From Chenopodium formosanum (taxonomy: Eukaryota; Streptophyta; Magnoliopsida; Caryophyllales; Amaranthaceae): a DNA stretch of 64,000 nucleotides. Within the stretch, counting starts at the first letter, position 1. Each line of letters starts with the position of its first letter. The stretch spans positions 36,009,665 through 36,073,664 of the forward strand of contig CM044868.1 of the NCBI GenBank assembly GCA_024500155.1. The letters run 5' to 3'. This document shows positions 55,196-64,000 of the stretch, in pieces. The position numbers and the translations under genes were made by a program. The notes below the pieces were generated by a model, which saw only the letters and a list, made by a program, of their open reading frames with translations, was not told the DNA's origin and did no database searches.

Positions 55196-56602
55196 ATGGC
55201 TTATATTTCTATTCCTCAATTTGATAATGAACCATTTTGGGTGTATTTCAATAGACTTGAGGATTTCCTAGATGGTGTTAAAGGTTTAACCAAGGGTGAT
55301 TATTGTGAAATCATTAATTTGGGATTAAATGAGAATTTTAGAGGAGTAGTTGATAATATGTTAAATGGTAAATTTCAAGACATGTCTTTGGATGAAGCTT
55401 GGGATTTCTATTCATGGTTAGCTAGGGATAATTATGATTGGGAGAGGGCCAATCATGAGACTTATGTTCGGGATTCTCATGCTTTTAATATTGATGCTAA
55501 TTGTCATGATTTGTCTAATATGAATTCCCATGATGTGCTTGATGCTCCCTATAGTGACCATGTAATGCATGATTTCAACTCCCCTCCCTCTATAGCTCAA
55601 TGTAATGAGGTACATTCTAATGATGATGAAGTGCATGTTCTTTCTCATATTGCATCCGATTTTTGCATGAATTCTAAAGGTGTGCCCCATAGTCCCCTAG
55701 ATGATTCCAATGAGCAAGCTTTTGACTCGTCTATCCATGATGATTTGGACTCATTTGAGATTATGGCCCAAATTTTTCTTGAGTTTCAAACGGTAGCCCA
55801 TAACCTTATGAGTGAGTTCATTGATAAGGCTTCATTAGAAAGAGATGAGTTTGAGAGAAATTTGCCCCCATTCACTCTTGATTTTGAGATAGTAGGCCTT
55901 AAGAAATTTAAGGGAGATGTTGTTCAAGGTTGTGAAGAGGAGGTTGAGATTGAATCATTTGGAGTTTTTGAGCTTGAGGGAGATGTAGAACATGAGGGTA
56001 CTTCATTTGAGGATTCCATGATTGATTTTCATTCCCTCATTAGTGATGTGAGATCTTGTGATGAGGGATTAACTACCCCTTTTTCCCTTTCTCATACACC
56101 TTTTTCCCAAAGGTTTAACCATATCTCCTACTATCCTATGTTCCTCCCTTCTTTTCTCAAAGAACCTCTTAGGGATCCTCTTCCTATTCATGCTTCCGAA
56201 GCCCTCAACTCTTTCATTGTTGATGAGGAAAAGAGTTATAATGCCAACCAAAAAGATTTTTGTGAGGATTTTTCTTTTTCTTCTTCTACTTTTTCTTCTT
56301 ATTTTCTTGATTTTTCTTTTGATTCTTTTACTTTTTCTTTTCTCCCTTCTCTCAAGCATAAAGTCTCCTTGTACTTTATGTTTGCTTGTCATATGAGCAT
56401 CGCGTATGCTTTATTTCTTGATATGTTTGCCGGTGCATATGACAAGCTATTGCGTTCTTTGTCGGGTTATTTACTAGATTGGTCATGCTTGGACGTTAAG
56501 CAAGCCTTTGCGGGAAGTAACCCGTGTTTTATTGCTTTCTTTTTCATTCTTTTGTGTTTCTCATTTTTGTTTATTCTCTTGTCAATGTGTATAGGTACTT
56601 GA
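55196..56602 (+). CDS. Extra ORF upstream of gag in the Athila-like element (468 aa)
   Basis: An intact reading frame starting MAYISIPQFDNE, 103 bp after the PBS. I chose this ATG over one 14 codons upstream because the leading part is only hydrophobic noise. Residues about 10-95 (FWVYFNRLEDFL … EAWDFYSWLARDNYDWERA) resemble the second half of a retrotransposon gag domain. The middle is acidic and His/Asp-rich. The last about 130 residues are Ser/Phe-rich with two hydrophobic segments (near MFACHMSIAYALFLDMF and IAFFFILLCFSFLFILL), possibly membrane-spanning. There is no protease, RT or zinc knuckle. It is open although the following gag-pol is broken. Its function is unknown; it may be a diverged gag-like or accessory protein. 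Confidence 0.65.
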   Translation: MAYISIPQFDNEPFWVYFNRLEDFLDGVKGLTKGDYCEIINLGLNENFRGVVDNMLNGKFQDMSLDEAWDFYSWLARDNYDWERANHETYVRDSHAFNIDANCHDLSNMNSHDVLDAPYSDHVMHDFNSPPSIAQCNEVHSNDDEVHVLSHIASDFCMNSKGVPHSPLDDSNEQAFDSSIHDDLDSFEIMAQIFLEFQTVAHNLMSEFIDKASLERDEFERNLPPFTLDFEIVGLKKFKGDVVQGCEEEVEIESFGVFELEGDVEHEGTSFEDSMIDFHSLISDVRSCDEGLTTPFSLSHTPFSQRFNHISYYPMFLPSFLKEPLRDPLPIHASEALNSFIVDEEKSYNANQKDFCEDFSFSSSTFSSYFLDFSFDSFTFSFLPSLKHKVSLYFMFACHMSIAYALFLDMFAGAYDKLLRSLSGYLLDWSCLDVKQAFAGSNPCFIAFFFILLCFSFLFILLSMCIGT

Positions 56603-58466
56603 TGCATATACTCATGTGCAAGGATTTTGGATTGAGCTCCTTTGAGAAGAATCACACCAATGATTGCTTGCATTTGGAAAAGCAACAAAAATGAGGAATT
56701 AGATGAAATTGTGAACAATGTGCTCAATTGCGGGTTTCAACACCCACCTCACATATGGTTTACTCTTTCCTTCTTCCCTCATCTTGGATTTGCTTTCTTA
56801 ATTGCATTTGGATTGAATGAATTATGAATTGTTGTGTGAATGTGTTTTCTTTCTTCCCTTCCCACCCACCCTTTGTGCCTTTATTTTGAGCATTGAGGAC
56901 AATGCTCCATTCTAGCTTGGGGGAGTAGTTATTCGCTAGCTTGGGGGGGTTATCTATATCTCTTGGTGGTTTCTTAATCCATAGTCTCATGATTGCTTGA
57001 TTTATTTCTCTCATACTTGCCAAAGTCTATTATTGAGATTGATTTTCTATGTTTGGATGGCCATGAGCGCCTTATTGAGTTGACTTTTGGTATTTATAGC
57101 TTTGATTGATCATGCTTTCATCTTGCACAATTGTATATGCATTCTTGAGTATTGTTGGTTTTGTGAATATTTGTGTGTATAGTGTCTTTCCATGGCATTC
57201 AAGGCAAGTTTCAAAATGTTTTGTTTTAAACTTGGACATAATTGGGCTTTAGCACCTAGAATACCCTCTTTGCTAGTTGTTAGAGGTTTTCGTGCACTTG
57301 AATGTCGAGGTTGGTTCACACATATAACATTTCCAAGGTAGTAGAACTTAAGGGCTATGAGACCTTAGCTCACTTGGTTTGTGGTAAGATGGTTGTCGTT
57401 CTCTAGCTAGTTGAAGCTTTAAAGGTGATTTTTGCTACTCCACTACCGTCATTTTTGTGAGGATGTGTCTATTTTGTTCTAGCCTTCTACATTTCTTGCA
57501 TGTGTGGCGTTTGGATCCTTGGCATTGCTAGCTTATATCGAGAATTTGGCTTAATCTACCCAAGATCGAGACCGAACCAACCTAGGGGAAGACGAAGACA
57601 ATTAGGTTTTTTGTTTTGTTTTATTATTTTCTTTTATTTTATTTTTCTTTTGCATTTGCTCATTTAGTAACCCAATTTGAGCCATTTTCCCTTCTTTGGC
57701 ATAACCACATTACAAACCAATGGACCTTTGCTTTATTTTCACCTTTATTAGTTTTTGTGAAGCATTCTCGGGACTTGATTTGTATTTTTGGTTAATGAAA
57801 GTGAGAAAAAGAATGAAAAAGAAGTGAAAAACTCAAATTTTGGTACTTGTGATTATATTTGTTATGTTGAATGGTTTGAATAAATGAGAAGAAAATAAAG
57901 GAAATGAAAGAAAAAGCCACTCAAAGTTAGAAGAGGCGAGAGCAAAGAATAAAAAGAAATGAAAAAAAAAGAGAAGAAAATATTGAGAAAATACAAAAAT
58001 ATTTGTTGTTTGGTTGAAAAAGAATAAGCTTGGGGGAGGAGTTGCTAGAATTTTTGATTTGAAAGTTGGTAGTTTATTGAGTTTGAATTGAGGAATGATC
58101 AACTTTGTTTCACTTCTAAGTTTACCACCAATTTCCAAATTTATTTCCACACCCTTTACCCTAGCCTAAACGTTTCAACCCTTTTAAGACCTTTTGGCCT
58201 TAGTAAGGTTTAGTTACTACCGATTGAGGGTAATCAAGCCAAGCCTATTGAGTGTGCTATCAATGCCAAGATGTCGGGTAGCCTAAATGTTTTTCATTGA
58301 TTATTTCTTCCGATTCCTTCGAGGAATCTCGAGATATCACCTTAAAAGTGGATGCAAAACTAGTGAGGACACGGAAGTTTGGTTGGAGTTAAGGAGGAGT
58401 GTAAGTCCCTCTAAGTGCCAAGATGTCGGGTAGCCTAATTTGATTGCCTTGATTGAGAGGAAATAA
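56603..58466 (+). other. Non-coding stretch between the extra ORF and gag
   Basis: Contains the hairpin GCATTGAGGACAATGC (56,889) and PPT-like GCTTGGGGGAG/GGGGG tracts (56,920; 56,940; 58,026). The part at 57,480-58,400 matches the sequence that lies before the 3' LTR in the left-hand Athila fragment (5,800-6,900). A 22-bp direct repeat (tgccaagatgtcgggtagcc) occurs at 58,264 and 58,416. Nothing coding is seen. Confidence 0.6.
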
Positions 58467-59798
58467 TTCTCGGGTGGAAAGTTTAAGAGTCCTCATGAGC
58501 ACCTAAAAGAGTTTGAGAAATATTGTGACACAATAAAGGCCAATGGAGTGGCTCAAGAATATATTCGCCTTAAAATGTTTCCATTTTCGCTAATTAGGAG
58601 AGGTCTAGAATGGCTAGAGCAGGAGGTGCCCCCTAATTCTCTCACAGCATGGGACCAAGTGACTACGGCTTTCTTGAGGAGGTTTTATAACCATAGGAAG
58701 ACCGCCGAGGCTCGGTCTTTGATTCAAGGTTTTCACCAAAAGAGTGGTGAGTCTCTAAGTGCGGCTTGGGAACGATACAAAGAGTTTCAACGTCAATGCC
58801 CACACCATGGGATACCCAAGTATCAACTCATTCACACTTTCTATGGAGGTCTCACACCTCAAGGAAGAACAAGCCTAGACGCCGCGGCCGGTGGTCCAAT
58901 CATGAACAAAGGAGAGCATGAAGTGGAGTGTATTATAGAGGAGGCCGCAAAGCACTATGATGATTGGTACGAAGGAGAAAGGGATGCTACTTCTAGCAAG
59001 GGTGTTTATGCATTGGAGCAAGCCAACGCAATCAACAACCTTTCTACCCAAATCTCCAAAATGACCAAGCAAATGGATGAATTGATGAAAGAAAGGTCCA
59101 ACCCTCATGGTAATACCTCCCCTTCAACCAAGGGAGGCAATGGTATGGATACTTCCTCCCCCTCTTCTTACAATACAATGCCCCAAGGATGCATGTTTTG
59201 TTCTAATTGTGAAACCTATGATCATGATACCTCTCATTGTGTATATGCTTGTGAAGTTCAACCCCCTTCCCATGAACATGATGGTAATATGGAAAATGTC
59301 AATGCTATGATTTTTGCTCCTAGAATGGGAAATGTAGGAAACTTGAGGCCAAACTCCAATCAAATGGGGAATTGGAATCAAGGTGGAAACCGTGGTTGGA
59401 ACCAAAGTGGTGGTGGTTATGATAACCAATACCATGGTGGGGGAGGCCCTTCCAATTTCAATGGAAGAGGCTACTCTAACCAAAGGGGGTATGGTAATCA
59501 AAACCAACAACCTAATTCCCGATACCATGACCATCAAAATCAAAATTTTGGTGACCAAGGTAACATGGGAAATAATCAACAAAGCAATGTTCCTAACCAA
59601 GGCACCGGAGGTAATAGGGGCCAATTTGTTTTTAACTATGCCCAAACTAATAGGCCTCTGGGTTTCAATCAACCCCAACTTCCTCCACCTCAACAACCTC
59701 TTCAACTTGAAGCCCCTCCAATAGATCCCGTGATGGCTAAATTAGATGCTCTTTTAAAAATGCGTGAGGAAGATCAAAAGAAACATGAAGAGGCCTAA
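58467..59798 (+). pseudogene. Athila-type gag, 5'-truncated
   Basis: The open frame begins right after a TAA at 58,464 without an ATG. It reads EFEKYCDTIKANGVAQEYIR, RLKMFPFSLIRRGLEWLE, WDQVTTAFLRRFY, SGESLSAAWERYKEFQRQCP and HTFYGGLTPQGR, the Athila gag core. A zinc knuckle CSNCETYDHDTSHC (CX2CX4HX4C) follows at 59,198, then a Gly/Asn/Gln-rich tail. The N-terminal part expected upstream is missing. It ends at a TAA (59,796) that interrupts one continuous gag-pol frame, because the same frame continues at once (THMKMLETQIAQLA). Confidence 0.85.
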
Positions 59799-62700
59799 AA
59801 ACGAACCAATACTCATATGAAAATGCTTGAGACCCAAATTGCTCAACTTGCATCTAATTCATCCCCTTCTTCTTCTTCTTCTTCTTCTTCTCACATCCCA
59901 AGTCAAGGAGTCAACCCAAAACCTTTGTATGCCGTGACAAGAAGGAGTAGGAATGTAGTAGGGAGTGACCCTTTAATTGAGGAAGAACCCCAAGAAGAGG
60001 TGGAGTTAGAGAATGAGGGTGAAAAACCCAATGAGCCATTGAGTGTTGAAAACGAAAAACATGTTGAGGTGCCCAAGGAAAAAGAAGTCACCCCCTTGCC
60101 CCTAAATCGCCAACCTAGAGAGGAGAAGCTACCTTTTCCACAACGATTTGTGAGAGCTAAACTTGATGCCCAATTTGGGATGTTTTTGGAAGTCATTAAG
60201 AATTTGCATATCTCCGTCCCTTTTGTTGATGCTATAAAGAAAATGCCCCACTATTCCAAATTTTTGAAAGATCTTTTGAGTGGGAGAAGGGAGTGTGAGA
60301 CGGTGAGTTTGACCGCAAATTGTAGTGCAATTCTTTCCAACAAACTACCTACCAAATTGAAAGATCCGGGTAACTTTTCCATCCCTTGTTCTATCAATGG
60401 CATTGAATTTGATAAAGCCTTGTGTGATTTAGGAGCAAGTGTGAGTCTCATGCCCTATTCCGTCTACCAAAAGCTTAGTGTAGGAACCCTCTCTCCCACT
60501 AACATTACTCTCCAACTAGCAGACCGTTCCGTTAAGTTCCCCATGGGCAAAGTTGAGGACATTCCCCTTAAGGTAGGAAAGTTCACATTCCCCGTGGATT
60601 TCTATGTGCTAGAGATGGATGAGGATGAGAGGATTCCTATAATTTTGGGTAGGCCATTTCTAGCTACTTCTAGAGCTATCATCGATGTGAAGGAGAGGAA
60701 GATATCCTTGAAAATTCACAATGATTCTATTGAGTTTGATTTGAATAATGTCATGCAACAACCCTCCTCAAGTGGTGAATGCTTTAGGGTAGATGTTCTT
60801 GATACGGTTCTTGATGAATTTTCTCGCTCCCACTTTCGTGCTACTAATGATCCTCTTGAAAGTGTGTTGTTGAATGAATTAAAGATAGGTACTCACAAAG
60901 AAGACATACAATTTTATGAGGATTTGCTTGAGGAAAGCAAGAAGGAGTGCAAGGGCGCGAGCATGGAAGAAGAGGCTCCTTACATTCATGACCTCTTTCA
61001 AGTTGAAGAAAGAGAAGAGAGCCTCAATGGTAAGGGAGCACCAAAGGTAGACTTGAAACCTCTACCTTTGGGCTTGAGGTATGCATTTCTTGGTCCCGAT
61101 GAGTCTTTCCCCATGATTGTAAATTCTAACCTAATGGAGGAGCAAACCTCCCTCTTGATCAATGTTTTGAGAAAACACAAGAAAGCTTTGGGTTATACCA
61201 TTGATGATATCAAAGGTATTAGTCCATCTTTATGTATGCACAAAATTGATCTAGAGGGAGATGCCAAACCTGTTAGGCAAAGGCAAAGAAATCTTAACCC
61301 TTCCATGCAAGAGGTTGTGCGGAAAGAAGTGGCTAAGCTTCTTGATGCGGGAATTATTTACCCAATTGCTCATAGTGATTAGGTATCTCCCGTGCAAGTT
61401 GTGCCTAAGAAAGGGGGCATGACGGTAGTGAAAAATGATCATGATCAACTAGTACCCACTAGACTTGTTACCGGTTGGCGCATATGTATTGACTATCGCC
61501 AACTTAACACAAGTACATGCAAAGATCATTTTCCACTACCGTTCATTGATCAAATGTTGGAAAGGCTTACAAAGCATTCCTTCTATTGTTTCCTTGATGG
61601 TTACTCGGAATTTTTTCCAAATCCCGATTGACCCCAAGGATCAAGAGAAGACGACTTTCACATGCCCCTACGGTACTTATGCGTATCGTAGGATGCCTTT
61701 CGGGCTTTGTAATGCCCCCGCAACATTCCAACGTTGCATGATGTCCATTTTTAGTGATATGATTGAGGATGAGATAGAAGTCTTCATGGATGACTTCTCC
61801 GTTGAAGGAGCCACCTATGAAGATTGTCTATCTAATTTATCTCGTTGCTTAGAAAGGTGTGAGAGGGCTAACCTCGTGTTGAATTGGGAAAAGTGCCACT
61901 TTATGGTGGAAAGTGGGATTGTTCTTGGGCACAAAATTTCCCATGCCGGCATTGAGGTTGATAGAGCCAAGGTTGAGGTCATCGAAAAACTTCCTCCCCC
62001 CACCAACGTGAGGGAAGTGAGGTCTTTTCTTGGCCATGTCGGGTTCTATCGGCGCTTTACTAAAGATTTTTCAATGATCGCTAAGCCTCTCACATCCCTA
62101 TTGCAACAAGATAAAGAGTTTGTGTTTGATGATGCTTGTCATAAGTCCTTTTGTAGGTTGAAATAAGCCCTTTGCACCGCTCCTATTGTCAAAGGTCCGG
62201 ATTGGTTTCTTTCATTTGAGCTCATGTGCGATGCAAGCGACGAGGCCATTGGATCGGTTCTTGGACAACGAAAGGATGGGAAACTTCATGTCATACATTA
62301 TTTTTCTAAAACTCTCAATGATGCCCAACAAAACTACACAACTACCGAGAAGGAGTTCCTAGCGGTTATCCATTCATTCGAGAAGTTTAGAACCTACCTC
62401 ATTGGTTCTAAGACAATTGTGTATACCGACCACTCGGCTCTCAAATATTTGATATGGAATAAGGAAGCTAAACCAAGGTTGTTGAGATGGGTTTTAGTCC
62501 TCCAAGACTTCGATTATGAGATGAGAGACAAGAAGGGAGCCGAGAATGTGGTGGCGGATCATCTCTCAAGGTTGGGCGGTGCAAGGTTTGAAGATGATGG
62601 CTTGCCAATAGAGGACGCTCTAAGAGATGATGTGCTTTATGTCCTTGAAGTGAAATCGGAGCCGTGGTATGCGGATATTGTGAATTACTTAGCTTGTAGT

Positions 62701-63990
62701 GCCATACCGCCGGATTTCACTTCGCAACAACGTCGAAAACTCAAGCATGAGGCCAAGAGATACATTTGGGATGATCCCATTTTATTGAAAAGAGGGGTCA
62801 ATGGTTTTTTAAGGAGATTCGTCCCCAACGACGAGGTTCAAAGTGTTCTCCATATGTGCCACTCTTCTCGTTGTGGTGGGCATATGAGTGCTCAAAAGAC
62901 CGCCTCAAAGGTCCTTCAATCTATGCTCTTTTGGCCTTCTCTATTCAAGGATGCGTGGATATTTGTCAAAACTTGTGATAGATGTCAACGGATGGGGAAT
63001 ATTTCTAGAAGGGATGAAATGCCACAAAACCCCATCCTTGAGCTTGAAGTTTTTGATGTGTGGGCTATAGACTTCATGTGCCCTTTCATTTCTTCACATG
63101 GGAACAAGTATATTTTGGTCGCCGTTGACTATGTGTCTAAGTGGGCGGAGGCCGTGGCTTCTCCAACTAATGACTCTAAGGTGGTGGTCAATCTTTTCAA
63201 GAAAGTATTCTTCCCGAGATTTGGTGTTCCAAGAGCAATAATTAGTGATGGGGGATCGCATTTCAAGCACCACACCTTCGTTCGACTACTTGATAAGTAT
63301 GGGGTGTCTCACAAGCGAGGGCTTGCTTACCACCCTCAAACGAGTGGTCAAGCGGAGGTCACCAATAGAGAGCTCAAGGTGATTTTGGAGAAGACGGTTG
63401 CTAGGACAAGGAAGGATTGGTCCTCCAAACTCATTGATTCACTATGGGCTTATAGGACCGCCTTCAAAACTCCAATAAGTGCCACTCACTACAAGCTTGT
63501 CTATGGGAAAAATTGTCATTTGCCCGTGGATATAGAGCATCGAACGCATTGGGAAATCAAGCAAATCAACTTTGATCTCCATAGTGCGGGTGAGCAAAGG
63601 CTTCTAGAGCTACATGAGTTAGAGGAGTTGAGGATGAATGCCTACGATAGCGCAAGCATGTATAAGGCGCGGACTAAGGCTTGGCACGATGCTCAAATTG
63701 TCAAGAAGGGATTCGTCAAAGGCCAAAAAGTCCTCCTATTTAACTCCCGCTTGAAGCTTTTCCCGGGCAAACTTAGGTCAAGGTGGAGTGGGTCGTACAT
63801 TGTCACGGAAGTGTTTCCATATGGAGCCTACGAAATCTCCCAAGACGGCCACTCTCCTTTCAAAGTCAACGGTCACCATCTCAAGCCCTATTATGAAGGA
63901 TTCCTAAGTGATGAACCGAATTCTGTGACACTTCTTGATGTGCATCGTCAATTCGACCCTCCTTATTCAACTCAAGGAACGTCGAGCTAA
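59799..63990 (+). pseudogene. Athila-type pol: protease, RT, RNase H, integrase
   Basis: Protease around 60,390-60,670: IPCSINGIEFDKALCDLGAS (DLGA, as usual in Athila) and IPIILGRPFLA. RT: VVPKKGGMTVV, CIDYRQLN, YRRMPFGLCNAPATFQRCM, EVFMDDFSV (FMDD), LGHKIS. RNase H: MCDASDEAIGSVLGQ, KEFLAVIHSFEKFR, VYTDHSALKYL, VADHLSRL. Integrase: HHCC (HSSRCGGHMS … CDRCQ), catalytic WAIDFM, IISDGGSHF, SGQAEVTNRELK, and a C-terminal RSRWSGSYIV. It ends at 63,990. Lesions: TAG at 61,380 in SD-stop-VSPVQV, a one-base insertion near 61,610 after LDGYS, and TAA at 62,164 in RLK-stop-ALCTAP. From 62,224 the frame is open. Any envelope-like gene would lie beyond the window. Confidence 0.9.
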
Positions 63991-64000
63991 CGACGTTAAC

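Noticed and set aside
59124..59705. 193-codon frame on the minus strand
   Set aside because: It is the antisense shadow of the Gly/Asn-rich gag tail; no family resemblance.

Overview
This window is plant nuclear DNA, most likely from a eudicot with a repeat-rich genome. It is AT-rich and shows long GT-AG introns, Stowaway, Tourist and CACTA MITEs, and nested Ty3/gypsy (Tat/Ogre-like and Athila-like) and Ty1/copia retrotransposons. I do not name a species. I found no tRNA, rRNA, CRISPR array or bacterial gene. The only gene that looks intact is a three-exon C2-domain gene of the CAR type (13.6-19.7 kb, minus strand).

Layout from left to right. 1-5.7 kb: leader and 5' LTR of a minus-strand Tat-like element that runs off the left edge. 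5.7-8.9 kb: 3' end and 3' LTR of a plus-strand Athila-like element. 8.9-10.2 kb: right end of a CACTA transposon; this suggests Tat inserted in Athila inserted in CACTA. 10.3-10.8 kb: GRF zinc-finger pseudogene. 13.6-19.7 kb: the C2 gene, whose introns are filled with MITEs. 21.7-23.3 and 42.3-43.5 kb: two halves of a very old copia pol. Between them, at 23,344-42,345, sits a 19.0-kb Tat-like element with both LTRs and a perfect 5-bp target duplication (CTATC). 44.4-52.4 kb: two more Tat-like 5' LTR plus leader segments, the second inserted in the first. 52.4-53.6 kb: part of another gypsy-type LTR. 53.6 kb to the right edge: a plus-strand Athila-like element with LTR, tRNA-Asp primer site, an extra ORF, gag and pol, but no 3' end inside the window.

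The most interesting unit is the 19-kb element. Its gag-protease-RT-RNase H-aRNase H-integrase genes run on the minus strand and are broken by stops and frameshifts. Between integrase and the 3' LTR it carries two intron-containing genes on the opposite strand: a DUF7745-like gene (29,965-31,443) and a plant-mobile-domain (PMD) gene (27,002-29,310). Both antisense genes and the LTR itself have the same promoter plan: a block of about 115 bp dense in GGCGCC/AGCGCT palindromes just upstream of a TATA box. Further blocks lie in the leader and beyond integrase. An equivalent design with another palindrome, GGTTCGGCCGAACC, lies upstream of the TATA box in the right-hand Athila LTR. The element also has tandem repeats next to the 3' LTR, as known for the Tat lineage.

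Many of the lesions in the element genes look like C-to-T or G-to-A changes (new stops, and a PMD splice donor reading AT instead of GT), which fits methylated, silenced copies. All family calls come from motif recognition in the translated sequence; no database search was possible.
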